Shown here: positions 23,012-32,920 of the stretch, one piece after another
Numbering within the stretch: position 1 is the stretch's first letter
Layout of the letters: the number at the start of each line of letters is the position of its first letter
From: Breviolum minutum Mf 1.05b.01
Taxonomy: Eukaryota; Sar; Dinophyceae; Suessiales; Symbiodiniaceae
Assembly: GCA_000507305.1 (NCBI GenBank)
Contig: DF239643.1
Span: forward strand, 113,903-177,902
DNA: 64,000 nucleotides
Direction of reading: 5' to 3'
The notes under the pieces: generated by a model
Database searches by the model: none
Told to the model about the DNA's origin: nothing
Seen by the model: only the letters and a program-made list of their open reading frames with translations
Program-made: the position numbers and the translations under genes

Positions 23012-23083
23012 TGTCAAGGTGATCAAACTTGGTGGAACTGGCCGCGTTTAAACGGCGATTCTTGTGGGGCGCAACAAAATAGC

Positions 23084-23150
23084 TCCGACTGGAAGTTTAA
23101 CATGCAGTTCGCCCCTATCGTTTTTCAGGGGCGAACTGTTTAATTTCTGG
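23084..23150. repeat. Short hairpin
   Basis: AACATGCAGTTCGCCCCTAT and AGGGGCGAACTGTTTAAT form a stem. Probably a reduced F2-type element, since its last bases (TGGGTGGGTA) resemble the F2 end. Confidence 0.55.
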
Positions 23151-23937
23151 GTGGGTACTGTAGCTGCCCTTTCCTTCCCAACCCCGTCCCGTCAAATCAC
23201 GGGTGTTGTTACGATCTTTTGTTGTTGAATTCTTTGGCCTTAAGAGTCTTAGAGATAACTTAGTTGCAAACAACCATGGAACAAACTAACCCAAACGTGA
23301 GTAACGTGACTGGTTCAGGTATCACTTGGGAGTTACGTATCATCTTCGAGAGAGATATGCTATTGGAAAATCATGCCACTTGCTGGGAGGTTTGAATTGC
23401 TATGTTTGACAGACGAAGATAATCAGATAAGGAGGGAAAAAAAACATTAAAAACAATAATACATGTGTCATGCAAACATATCCCTTTGCCAACCTACGAA
23501 CATATACTTCATGCAAACCCGTTTCAAACTCGCCCTCATCACTTCCCCAAGTGAATTTCAACGGACGGCCTCTTTGCTTGTTTGGACCTCCTCCTTGCAG
23601 GGAAAAAAACTGCTATGGCCAACGAAAACATCACTTAAGACAGTTAACTGCCTGGTGGTAAAACACGTCGAAGAAAAAACGCTCCGGGGTGAATCCTTTC
23701 GTACATTTCCATTTCATGACCCTGAAATGGACATAAGATGAAATGGAGTATTTGAAAATTAAGTCAAATGTTGATGTGATTCCCTATTTGGCCACCTTGG
23801 GGTTTTTCATGCCTCTACCTAAAAAAACCACCGACATCACATCCAAGGTTCGGATTTTCTCCAGTCAATGTTGGTTTCTTGGACCTCTTTCAAGAAACTT
23901 AGTGGTTAACTACTAATTTTGGGAAACCTACTGGACC

Positions 23938-24086
23938 TGGGAACATACATGAAGCATCATGAAGCTGCATTCAAAGTTACAGAGCATTTGGGGCTCCAAA
24001 CTCTTGAATTCAATTGCATCAGGAATTTGTTGTCCCAAGCGCTGGAAGCAAGAAATCATTCCTTCATATCGCCTGCACACGTTTTA
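23938..24086 (-). CDS. Candidate exon, unidentified
   Basis: Reads RYEGMISCFQRLGQQIPDAI, EFKSLEPQMLCNFECSFMML after GTGCAG|GCGATA. Good amphipathic composition and an AG|G acceptor. Confidence 0.6.
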
Positions 24087-24177
24087 CCTCCAATTTCAAG
24101 AAGTCAAGAAATTTGACATTTCAAAATGAAGTGTATCAGTGAAGAATTTGAGATGGCCATATTAACTATACTCAAAC

Positions 24178-24222
24178 CTTTAAAACATATTCCTGAAGTA
24201 ACTCCTGGTTTCCACATGTTTT
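24178..24222 (-). CDS. Coiled-coil exon after an F3+F1 intron
   Basis: Exactly 15 codons, KTCGNQELLQEYVLK, between GAGCTAG| (the end of an F1 element) and a GTTTGA donor. In phase with the exon at 24472-24545. Confidence 0.55.
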
Positions 24223-24223
24223 C

Positions 24224-24348
24224 TAGCTCGTGGTTTCAACCCATTTGAGATATATCAGTCAAATTGGACTCATTTTGCCCCGGCTGCGTCAGCTCGGCGG
24301 CCTGTCTGACCTCATGGAAATCAAAATGTTTGAAACCACCACTCCACC
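24224..24348. mobile_element. F1 MITE at an intron 3' end
   Basis: CTAGCTCGTGGTTTCAACCC ... TTTGAAACCACCACTCC. Its CTAG terminus supplies the AG acceptor of the exon at 24178-24222. The core is unusual: a GC-rich segment (CCGGCTGCGTCAGCTCGG) replaces the usual CTTCCCCAAATAGGGG. Confidence 0.7.
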
Positions 24349-24349
24349 T

Positions 24350-24462
24350 TACACACCCAAAATTTAACATGGAACCTGAAAAATAATGCTTTCCAAATTA
24401 AATACATTTTCCGACTTTCCAGGCACTTATTTTTCATGTGAACCATTTTAAATTTCGGGTGC
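24350..24462. repeat. MITE family F3
   Basis: TACACACCCAAAATTTAACA ... TTTTAAATTTCGGGTGCTT, core AACCTGAAAAATAATGC. It adjoins the F1 at 24224-24348, and together they fill the intron 24223-24471. Confidence 0.75.
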
Positions 24463-24471
24463 TTTTTTTGC

Positions 24472-24545
24472 AGAGTTGTCTTCAACTTCCCTTTCCTTCT
24501 CCTCAACTTCCAAGGCTTCTAACTCTTCAGCTAAACTCGCACTGC
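24472..24545 (-). CDS. Coiled-coil exon
   Basis: AG|GC AGT ... reads SASLAEELEALEVEEKEREV EDNS in clean heptads. It ends ACTCT|GCAAAA (GC donor) and joins in phase to 24178-24222 (EDNS-KTCGNQELLQ). Confidence 0.7.
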
Positions 24546-24706
24546 CTCTCCGGAAATCTTGGGTTGCTTTCCAACCCGCCCGAGTTCACAACAAAAAAAC
24601 GTTTTTTATATAGGTTGGTGGGTGGAAAATCCAGAACAAAGCGGAATGCATTTCTATTCTTTATGGTGGATGCTACTGCACATAGCCAAAGGATTCATGG
24701 GACTGG

Positions 24707-24817
24707 TACTGTTGATGGTTCAGAAATCTTGCACCAGTTGAGGTTGGTAGTTTATCCCATTTAAAGGGTTTTGTACATCCCAGGTGAGTGTTTGGTTTTT
24801 CTGAACCATCAACAGTA
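24707..24817. repeat. MITE family F7
   Basis: TACTGTTGATGGTTCAGAAA ... TTTTTCTGAACCATCAACAG, inner TTGCACCAGTTGAGGTTGG and GTTTTGTACATCCCAGGTGA. Confidence 0.9.
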
Positions 24818-24920
24818 TGTTTCGTACATTCACAGATCCATGAATGCAGCGTAACATGAGGATCGGGTATACTTTAGATACCTACCTCTATACAACAACA
24901 ATCAATTGAAGGTAGGTACC

Positions 24921-24997
24921 GTCCAGGGAACTAACATATCCCACCTGGGGTAAAGGAAAGTGCCTTGGGAAGGGATATGTTAGTTCCCAGGAGGGTA
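24921..24997. repeat. MITE family F5
   Basis: Arms CCAGGGAACTAACATATCCC and GGGATATGTTAGTTCCCAGG. A second copy is at 51427-51520. Confidence 0.85.
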
Positions 24998-25029
24998 AAT
25001 ATACATTGATCCTTTTGGCTTCTATGGAA

Positions 25030-25205
25030 TCTTAAACCGCTGTGTTCCGTCCAACAACCTTTCCCCCCCAATGACATTTTCCCACCCCGATTTTTGTCCA
25101 AATTCGCCTGTAATAAAAAAGTCCACCTGTGCAGAATTGCGCTTCTCATGTTTTGCCTGCCATTCATGTGGAAGTTGGCCAAGCTCGTTAATGAGAAACA
25201 ATCAT
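25030..25205 (-). CDS. Candidate exon, unidentified protein
   Basis: Minus strand reads NELGQLPHEWQAKHEKRNSA, QVDFFITGEFGQKSGWENVI, GGERLLDGTQRFKIP. Highly protein-like. The upstream frame stays open (LFLI). It ends at a TAG after KIP, which may be the true stop or intron sequence. Confidence 0.7.
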
Positions 25206-25369
25206 GTGAAACTATTATGGATGGGAATTGGACCAATACCCAAAACACAAGAAATAAAAGTTTCTGAAATGATGTGAGATGGTCAAATGGTCATGAAATG
25301 ATCATGATCTGGTATGAAGATGATTATGATTATGACATGATGATGTTATGGTCTGATTATGATACTGTA

Positions 25370-25464
25370 CTGGTTGGTGGTTTCAACCCATTTGAAAAAT
25401 ATTAGTCAAAATGGGAATCTTCCCCAAGTAGGGGTGAACATAAGAGATATTTGAAACCACCTAG
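25370..25464. repeat. MITE family F1
   Basis: CTGGTTGGTGGTTTCAACCC ... GAGATATTTGAAACCACCTAG. Close to consensus. Confidence 0.9.
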
Positions 25465-25511
25465 TGTATAATAAACTACCATCTTTCATGCTCTTCAAAA
25501 AAAATCACTGG

Positions 25512-25590
25512 CGTTCGTTTTAACCCACAATTCCGTGACTGCAGTGATGTCACCTTCTCGACGGATACCTTCATCTACTAAGCATCGGGG
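25512..25590 (-). CDS. Candidate short exon
   Basis: Reads VDEGIRREGDITAVTELWVK then TNASDFF*. The stop may end the protein or lie in an intron. Confidence 0.5.
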
Positions 25591-25689
25591 AACCTAAGGA
25601 TACCGGATACCCCAATGCCACGTTTCCCAAGAAATAGCCGGCCTTATGATCAGGGACATTTACCCGTTGGTTTCTGTTTACAAGGCCTT

Positions 25690-25815
25690 ATTACTGTATA
25701 CTTGGGGGGGTGGCATTGGGGAGGGCACCCTGAGATTCCCATGATACGAAGCATCTATGCCCAACCACGCAACTCGGAGATGAGAACCGTCACTATAGAC
25801 TCCCATGACTGATTC
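25690..25815 (-). CDS. Exon after an F8+F1 intron
   Basis: Joined to the exon at 26031-26145 through a shared GAATC it reads SSES-VMGVYSDGSHLRVA then WLGIDASYHGNLRVPSPMPP and stays open to a TAA near 25682. The alternative phase (NQSWESIVTVLISELRGWA) ends sooner. I prefer the first. Confidence 0.55.
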
Positions 25816-25918
25816 TAGTTGGTGGTTGAACAACCCCTTATGAAAAATATGCGCAAGTCAAATTGGATCATTTCCCCAAGTAGGGATGAACATAGAAAAA
25901 ATTAAAACCACCACCACC
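25815..25918. mobile_element. F1 MITE at an intron 3' end
   Basis: CTAGTTGGTGGTTGAACAAC ... AATTAAAACCACCACC. On the minus strand it ends CAACTAG, next to the exon at 25690-25815. Confidence 0.75.
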
Positions 25919-25932
25919 TTTACAATACCCCT

Positions 25933-26021
25933 AGGATCCATGTATGGTATATTTACCTGCATTTACCATAGAGATTAACCAAATGCGGTATATGTCTATA
26001 TATACCATATATGGATCCTAT
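25933..26021. repeat. MITE family F8 at an intron 5' end
   Basis: Arms AGGATCCATGTATGGTATAT and ATATACCATATATGGATCCT, core CATTTACCATAGAGATTAAC. With the F1 next to it, it fills the intron between two open exons. Confidence 0.85.
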
Positions 26022-26030
26022 GCGATAGAT

Positions 26031-26145
26031 TCCGATGACTTTTTCCCTTCCGCCTTGTCTAAATGATGTGCTTCCAAAACCTCACGCATCTCTTCTACTT
26101 CCCTCAGCAACTCCACATTTTCTGTCTCCGCACGCTCCAGAAAAC
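26031..26145 (-). CDS. Coiled-coil exon
   Basis: After ACCAG|GTTTTC the minus strand reads FLERAETENVELLREVEEMR, EVLEAHHLDKAEGKKSSES. Clear heptads over about 30 residues, then a basic linker. Likely a structural or cytoskeletal protein. Identity unknown. Confidence 0.75.
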
Positions 26146-26829
26146 CTGGTGATTTCAGCAATCTTGGACATGTTTTAACATGTTTTTTTTCAATCCCAGC
26201 TGTTCAGTGGAAAATCAATTTAACAAGCAAGCAGCCACCGGCATTAACTCCAAAATCTGGTGAAACATCTGCCAAAATAAAGGATTCCAACCAACCGATG
26301 TAAACAGTTTGATGGTGACCTTCATCATTCAAGAGGTTCAAATTGGATGGTGATTTAAGATCTGGAGACTATCCGCCGAAATTGGACGAATGGTTAGCCA
26401 TATCTGAAAGGAAAGAACCTGTTTTGTTCAAGGGCCATCACGTTCAGTACGTCAAAGTTTTTCGCCATGCGGACTCAGCCATTTTTCTTAAGATGACCTT
26501 GGGTGGTTGCCGTGTCACGTCCTATTCGGCCATATTCCCCGAGAATTATATGTACACCTGGGGTAGTGGAAACAGAGTGGAAATGAGGTGACTTGGTGTT
26601 TGGGGTAGTGTGGGAGAAAACCGTAGAATTGAATCTTATGCTACGAGCTTTGTTGACATGGCCGGATTCAAATTTCCTTATCTTCAATTGGCGCTTCATC
26701 TTGACATGATGATCATAAACCTGAGTTAAGATCATTTTGGATGTTTTCCATTACTAAACCACCATTTGAATATAATGTTGCCCAAATAATCATGGATTCA
26801 TGGTGCATATGTTCCAACCAAAAAAATGC

Positions 26830-26985
26830 GTTGGGTTCCACCATTGGTTGAGATTGATGAAACCTCATCAGCGATCTCCGCACCTTGGATTTCTTGAGAG
26901 GCGGATCTTAAGTCCACGCAGTACCTCCGTTTCGATCCCCATGAGTCGTGTAAATTGATGTCGAAAAAGCCACCGTCCGTCATGA
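26830..26985 (-). CDS. Candidate exon, unidentified
   Basis: Reads MTDGGFFDINLHDSWGSKRR, YCVDLRSASQEIQGAEIADE, VSSISTNGGTQR. Very protein-like. Edges uncertain. Confidence 0.65.
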
Positions 26986-27257
26986 TTTGTCAGGATGAAA
27001 CCAAAAGAAACTCCAATATATGTTTTGTAGGCCTGTGTTTTTTTTGGTACATTTCAGGGTTTTCAAGTGGATAGTGAAAGAAAATAATCATCGTTTTCAA
27101 TATGAAGCTTTAGCGCGCTCTTGGACACAGGATTTCAGTGACCACCAGGATGATGTGACAATTTCTAGGCTCAAAAAAAAGCAGCTCAATCACTGCAGAT
27201 CAATTAGTAAAAAAAAAGGTGAACCTACGCTACAACACTTAGCTGGATAATTCATGC

Positions 27258-27352
27258 GCTTTTCCAATCGGATCCGTGGGACTATTCTATTTGCTTAGGT
27301 TTACCTTGTAACAATCAACCAAATGTTGGTAAACATACAGTACATGACTCCT
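27258..27352. repeat. F8-like element, degraded
   Basis: GGATCCGTGGGACTATTCTA ... GTAAACATACAGTACATGAC around AACAATCAACCAAATGTTGG. Confidence 0.45.
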
Positions 27353-27404
27353 AGATAGGTATCTTGCATTTTATTGCTGCCTGCTTCTTGATTCACCAGG
27401 GCAA

Positions 27405-27530
27405 TTACAGCTTGATGACTGCAGCAGCCACGTGTCCAAAGTATTTTTTTCTCCGATTGGGCACTGTTGGAGTTGCAAATGTTGCTCCTGAAGCTGACAC
27501 TGAAGCTAGGAAAGATCTGGCAAAATCACT
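27405..27530 (-). CDS. Candidate exon
   Basis: Reads SFLASVSASGATFATPTVPN then RRKKYFGHVAAAVIKL. Ala/Ser/Thr-rich. Moderately convincing. Confidence 0.5.
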   Translation of the reverse strand, partial: SDFARSFLASVSASGATFATPTVPNRRKKYFGHVAAAVIKL

Positions 27531-27698
27531 AATATTATAAGGGCAATTTTGGGGATCCCTTACAAAACCACCATTTAAGGTGACCAACCGGCATTTTGGT
27601 TGCTTTGCTTTTTTCCCAGAAACATAGCACATTTGTAGCCTTTTTTTTGCCTTTTAGATAAGTAAGCAATTTTGACTAACCAGTGGTCATTTTTCATG

Positions 27699-27980
27699 TT
27701 ATAGATCACTTGATGACTTAACCGCTGCTGGAAGCAGCAATTCTGCGGACCACAGGCCTGTGAATTCCCCCCAATCAGAGCTGGACCCCTTCTCTGCTTC
27801 ACAAAGCCCCTGGAAAACATAGGTAATTTCAGGGGTAAAGTTGATGGAAATTAACAGCAACTTGTTTTCTAGGTCTTCATTTTTGCTGCCGAAAGTCTGC
27901 ACGGCAAATCTAGGCTTGATGAAACCTACGAAGAAAACTAGGCTGCTGTTGTCGGCCCCTGAACATGTATCACATACCAT
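27699..27980 (-). CDS. Candidate long exon, unidentified protein
   Basis: Minus strand is open for 93 codons: MVCDTCSGADNSSLVFFVGF, IKPRFAVQTFGSKNEDLENK, LLLISINFTPEITYVFQGLC, EAEKGSSSDWGEFTGLWSAE. Among the better open readings in the window. It may include some intron sequence at either end. Not recognised. Confidence 0.65.
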   Translation of the reverse strand: MVCDTCSGADNSSLVFFVGFIKPRFAVQTFGSKNEDLENKLLLISINFTPEITYVFQGLCEAEKGSSSDWGEFTGLWSAELLLPAAVKSSSDL

Positions 27981-28098
27981 CGACCCCGAAACAAAATTTC
28001 AATGCTGATTATTGTTCATTGCGGAGTGTACCCACAAAAGTGATACATGGCCACTAAAATTGGAACACTTCCCCTTAACATCATTCGACAACTTCAAT

Positions 28099-28137
28099 CA
28101 TTTGACATTCATCCCTATTTGACATTCATCCCTATTC
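28099..28137. repeat. 18-bp tandem duplication
   Basis: TTTGACATTCATCCCTAT occurs twice in direct succession. A short exact duplication of the kind also seen in the eIF4A pseudogene. Confidence 0.85.
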
Positions 28138-28904
28138 CATTTGACCACCAGAACCTCGCAAACACATTTTTTCTTCTATGCCTGGAATGCACCGGTTCTC
28201 TGTTTTAAAAGGTACCTGCAGTTTCCTGCATTATAACTTTACAATACTTTACATCTCTTGTTTCCACAGAGTGGATCCGTGACTTGAAAAAACCATCGCT
28301 TCGGATGGAAACTCCCATCACTTCAAGAGATGGACCCTAGCCTCGTGTGACCCATCTGCAGAGATTCCCGTTATTACCAACGGAAAAATCCCTGCAGATT
28401 TGTTTGGTTTTTAGACTCGGAGTTTGCCCCCATGTGCTGGCTTCCAGGTGCCCTCGAAGTAATGATGGATGATGGGTTCGTAGACCTGTCTCCAAAGGTG
28501 CTAAACTCGTGTGGATTGATTCGGTCTAATTACAACAAAAAGGAAAGTGAAGGCCATCCAGAAACCTTGTGGGGGGGATGTGATCCAGTTGTCTACCTTG
28601 AACGAAACAAACCCAGGTCTTCCAAAGACATGACATGATACCTTCAGATCCATCTGAAAACAACAATGACTCATTGTTCGAACAAAAAGTGGGCAAAACA
28701 TGACATGACTGGATGACTTATGTAAGGGTGACCATCTAAAAAGTCATGTTTTCCATGTTTCACTTCCGATCCGAACTATCATATCAAAAAATATCGCTAT
28801 TTCCTCACACAAATTCGACATGGTTCTACTTTTTGGACCATTTACATATCTTAAACATCATGGAGCATGGTCTATATTTACATATCTCCCTTCTAAGCTA
28901 CATT

Positions 28905-28990
28905 TGCATAGCCACCTGCCCTTGCCGTCCAAAGCCCAATACCCCGCCCCTTTCGAACCTCTTTAGGATCGGCTTCCTGTGAAGTCATGA
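28905..28990 (-). CDS. Candidate exon
   Basis: Reads MTSQEADPKEVRKGRGIGLW then TARAGGYA on the minus strand. GC-rich relative to its flanks. Confidence 0.55.
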
Positions 28991-29137
28991 GGCTGATGAC
29001 CAAACAACAACATGGAGGCACCACAAACACCCCAAAAAAAACACTAGGCAGTTGGGTGACACTGACAGTTACACCCAGCCAACCATCAAATCATCAACTT
29101 TCAGGGGGTATGTTGGTTTTTTTGGAAACATGATAAA

Positions 29138-29242
29138 GTAGTTGGTGGTTGAACCAACCCATCTGAAAAATATGAGTCAAATTTCTAAAATCTTCCCCAG
29201 GGATCCGGGGTGAAAATAAAAACATATTTGAAAAAAAACAGG
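29138..29242. repeat. F1 copy with degraded right arm
   Basis: GTAGTTGGTGGTTGAACCAA ... CATATTTGAAAAAAAACAG. The right arm has lost the GTGGTGG tail. It is followed by an F7 half-copy (29257-29340). Confidence 0.7.
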
Positions 29243-29739
29243 TAGTAAGTGTTTGATACGGTTGATTTGGTTCAGAAATCCGGCTAACCAGTTGATATGG
29301 AGAATATCCCATGATTTACCAGGTTTTAGTGACGTGATATGTTGATATATCTGTTAAACACTGGAAAAACGCAGCAGTACGAAGAATGTGAGTGGTACCC
29401 AAAGGTAACTCATGCAAGACTACTATACCTTTATCAAACACACCCTTAACAAAAACAACAGCTGTGTCCTTTGTCTTTTCCAACTATTACAGGGCAGTGC
29501 TATATAGCATATGACTCGGTGCCCTATATTCGATCCAAGCTGGGTTTCCATACAAATAAGTAGCGAGATTCAACCTCATTGGGAATCTAAGGGGGCCCCC
29601 CCCAAAACCAATGGTCAAAAAAGTCCCTGATCGTTTTTGGCCGTCTAGTCTAGTTCTTTATATTTTCTTTGGGGAAACGTGGCATTGGGGATGTTTTCTT
29701 TAGGTTTCCCATGACAAATTCCCTACCTTTCAGGGATGC

Positions 29740-29850
29740 TCCCCGAAGTGTCGTCCTTGACTTGAGGTTGTTGATTCACACGTCCAGCAGCCAGAATCCA
29801 CAATTTCCACTCGCCCGTCCTCGGGAGTAGATGTGACCATGTAACCGGTA
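29740..29850 (-). CDS. Candidate exon, frame ambiguous
   Basis: Two minus frames are open: GYMVTSTPEDGRVEIVDSGC (then WTCESTTSSQGRHF) and WSHLLPRTGEWKLWILAAGR (then VNQQPQVKDDTSGSIPE). One is probably real. I cannot decide. Confidence 0.45.
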
Positions 29851-30387
29851 AACATATATAGTTGGCTGGAAAATCCCATGTTTTTTGTAGGAAATATGGA
29901 AAATTCACCCATTTTATTGTAGGAAATATACATCTTTGAGTCATTTTTTCCATTTGGCCAACCAGCTATGTTTGTTTCCCGGGGATGTATTTCGAAAGTA
30001 TCATTTTTTGTGTTTGTGGTACTGAATTGAGGTGTTTTTGGGGTTGAGTTCACCGGAGCGTGATGGTTTGATTATTTCACATCCTAGTCTGACTTTGACA
30101 GGTGGAAGTGACAGTAGATAGTTGCACTTCTCTACTAAAGTTGCTGCTTCAGTGCTTCATCACTGATTTTCCATAGAATTTTCATAGATGCCAAAAGATA
30201 CAATACAACAAGCTATAAGTGATTGCAAGGCAACGGCAAAATGGCCATGTTGTATGGCCGATTATATACTTTAGTTATGACAGTCATGGATTTTTCAACT
30301 AGAGCCGTATCAGCGTTGATAAGACTGGCAAGTCGTATCGCTTGAAAAAGTGAAGGGATGCTTCGGTCACCAAATCTTACCATTTCC

Positions 30388-30496
30388 TACTATTGATGGA
30401 AGAAGATTTCCTGCAGCACTTGACATGTATGAAACCCTGTAAATTACGGGGGTATCTACTATTTCAACTGATGCAGGATTTCTTCCATTAACAGTA
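30388..30496. repeat. MITE family F7
   Basis: TACTATTGATGGAAGAAGAT ... TTTCTTCCATTAACAGTA. Inner arms CCTGCAGCACTTGACATG and CAACTGATGCAGGATTTC. Confidence 0.85.
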
Positions 30497-30746
30497 CTCT
30501 ATATTGAAGCTTCAGAAACCCATCATTCACCTGGGATGTATACGTAAAACCAAAAAATGGGGTAGATTTCTTTAACCCGAAGCTTGATACAAATTAAGGC
30601 TTTAGGGTTCCACAGTTGGTGATTAAAAACATCCAAGTGGAAACTCAAACAGGTTACACTATACCCTACAAACAACGAACCACATAAAGTTTCTAAAGAA
30701 ATTTTGGGAAGGTTTGCCAAGATATGTGAACATATATATACCGATA

Positions 30747-30853
30747 TACCCTCCCTGAAACTAACAGCTCGCACCTGAAAATGGATGGTTGGAAGACTAG
30801 TTTCCTTTAAGGAAGGCCTATTTTCAGGTGCTATGTTAGTTTCAGGGAGGGTA
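30747..30853. repeat. MITE family F2, near-consensus copy
   Basis: TACCCTCCCTGAAACTAACA ... TGTTAGTTTCAGGGAGGGTA with inner ACCTGAAAATGGATGG and CCTATTTTCAGGTGC. The best-preserved F2 in the window. Confidence 0.95.
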
Positions 30854-31154
30854 TGCATACAGCTGGTAACTTAAATACATGTGGCCAGCTCGTGAAATTG
30901 CCGGTTCCAAACCACTGGCTCTACCATGACTCATAGTCAACTGGTCACTTGATCCCAATGAAAGAAGCAAAGACAAATTGTGAACCAAGTTCTTCCAGTT
31001 TTGACCCATGAAGTGGATGTTTATCTAAGTTGCCTTTTCAAGGGTGGATTTTTGTGACCTCCATTTCGGGGATCGAAGGGTTGGAAGAAGCTGGTAAGTT
31101 CCACTCATTTTCCAATTCTTGCTTTCAGCAAGCTATAAGTTTTCAAATCTCCCT

Positions 31155-31265
31155 CCCACATGATTTTCCCAATGATTTTTGTTGGTTCAAGAATGGGTCG
31201 TATAAATCGACGAGCAACCCATACAAAGCCTCACTGGGATAGCTCAAATAGTGCGAATCTCTCCG
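31155..31265 (-). CDS. Candidate exon
   Basis: Reads FRRDSHYLSYPSEALYGLLV then DLYDPFLNQQKSLGKSCGRE. Good composition. A second open frame overlaps upstream (31260-31340). Confidence 0.6.
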
Positions 31266-31842
31266 AAATTCGGCTTTGGTTTGTCGGAAGGAAACCTAGG
31301 GCCGAGAGGGATCTGTGCACCACCATGCATCTTAAACTCCATATAGGGGCCTGTATGGTTCTAGAACGAAGGAATTGGGCCTTGTAACATGTGGATGTTT
31401 GTTTGCTTGAAATATCTTTTTGGTTGAAATGCCTATGTTAAGATACAAGACCGCCGGCTTTATGATAGGAGACTCATGGCTTTATGACTAAGCAGATTGA
31501 ACAAACAAAACACCACATGTAAAACAGAAAGACTAAAATATTGATTCAAATGATCAACCAAGACTTCAGGCCAAAAAACATTTCATTGCACTTACATTCA
31601 CCCACCCAAACCACAAACGGCTCGTCCCCCGAAAAAAAGGAACCAATTTGATAAAAAAAACATGAATCATCAAACCAAACCATCAATTTTCAGGGGGCTG
31701 TGTTAGTTTTGAGGGGGTGGGGATTCTTATAAAATGTCCACCTGCCTAGAACCCAAATGGGGCCCCTTATTTTGATTGGAATTTCAGCCTTGTTTTGGAG
31801 GGTTGACCTTCAAAAATGGAGGTCAGTTGAGTTCTAGGTGTT

Positions 31843-32075
31843 TATATGGATGTTTCCAAAAATAGTGGTGTTTCCCCCAAAATGGATGGTGAAAATCATG
31901 GAAAAAACCCTATTAATCCATGGGATGAATTTGGGGGGAAACTCCCCCAATTTTCGAAAAAACATCCATATACACCCCAGAAATCCAACATAGATACCCA
32001 AAATTTGACATGGAGATAAAGGGAGTTTCCACTGGATATCCAAACTCTATCATTTTTTCGGAAAACATCCATATA
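31843..32075. repeat. Composite MITE F6 + F3-like tail, with own outer repeats
   Basis: Outer ends TATATGGATGTTTCC and GGAAAACATCCATATA enclose an F6 hairpin (AAAATAGTGGTGTTTCCCCC ...) plus the same tail as 14683-14770 (CCAACATAGATACCCAAAAT ... TTTCCACTGGATATCCAAAC). The tail is nearly identical between the two loci. Confidence 0.8.
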
Positions 32076-32084
32076 AATCTTCCA

Positions 32085-32176
32085 TCTTCCCAAGCTCAAA
32101 AGCGCTCGCGCCTCCTTTGCGATGGCCTTGGACTGAGATCGTTCCAAAAATTCATGGATGGCATCGCCTGAAATTT
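32085..32176 (-). CDS. Candidate helical exon
   Basis: Reads GDAIHEFLERSQSKAIAKEA then RALLSLGRW after a TCAG|GCGATG acceptor. Helical and basic. It may be in the same gene as the exons at 24-26 kb. Confidence 0.6.
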
Positions 32177-32179
32177 TCC

Positions 32180-32920
32180 GTTTTTTTTGTTTTGGTTCTC
32201 CATAGAAATGTGGGGATTTTATGTATATATATAGCAAAAATGAATAGAATAGTTTTGTTTTATAGTCTAGTTAGTTTAAAAGAGGGCTGCTTTTAGAGGA
32301 AAACCAGTTTTCTTTTTGAATCTAAAAGGATACATGATGGTTTTATGATGTTTGCAGTTTTGGAAGGTTGTTGAGGCATTTTTGTTCCGGTATGGGTACA
32401 AAGAGAGTACGATAGTTCCAAGGAACTAAATTATTGTTTGACAAAAAGCTTCATGTCATGACCGTGCTTATTGGTGAGCTTGCGGGGCGGGTCCTAGATT
32501 ACAGTATGCTGATGCTAAAGGCATCCACTTAAAGGGAAGTAACATCCATAAATTGAAACTTAGTAAGTTAACATGGTCCTGGCTAAGGTCCTTAAGGTGC
32601 TGTACATCGTCACCTAATTCTTTTTAAAAACATGAGGGATCTAATCACCTTCTGAGAATGGCAACGGAACCTGCATACTTTGCGTTTCGCAGGTTTTTAG
32701 ACACCTCAATCATCCTCTGACAAGATGATTGGATCCCTAGGGTGTGTTCCAATGATCAATTTTGGCATCAAAATCTTGAGTAAAACATCCAGATGATGGA
32801 TTCTACTGCTCCAATTCCTAAATCTGCAGCCGCAGAATTCACGGCAACGACCAGAATCCGCAAGCTTTTAGCTGCATATCTTTCACGGGCTCAGCCTTCG
32901 CTTCCCTTGGCAGTCTTTGA
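32180..32920. other. Non-coding stretch 3' of the helicase pseudogene
   Basis: No MITE and no convincing exon seen. It presumably includes the former 3' untranslated part of the retroposed mRNA next to 32921. I see no poly(A) tract. Confidence 0.4.
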
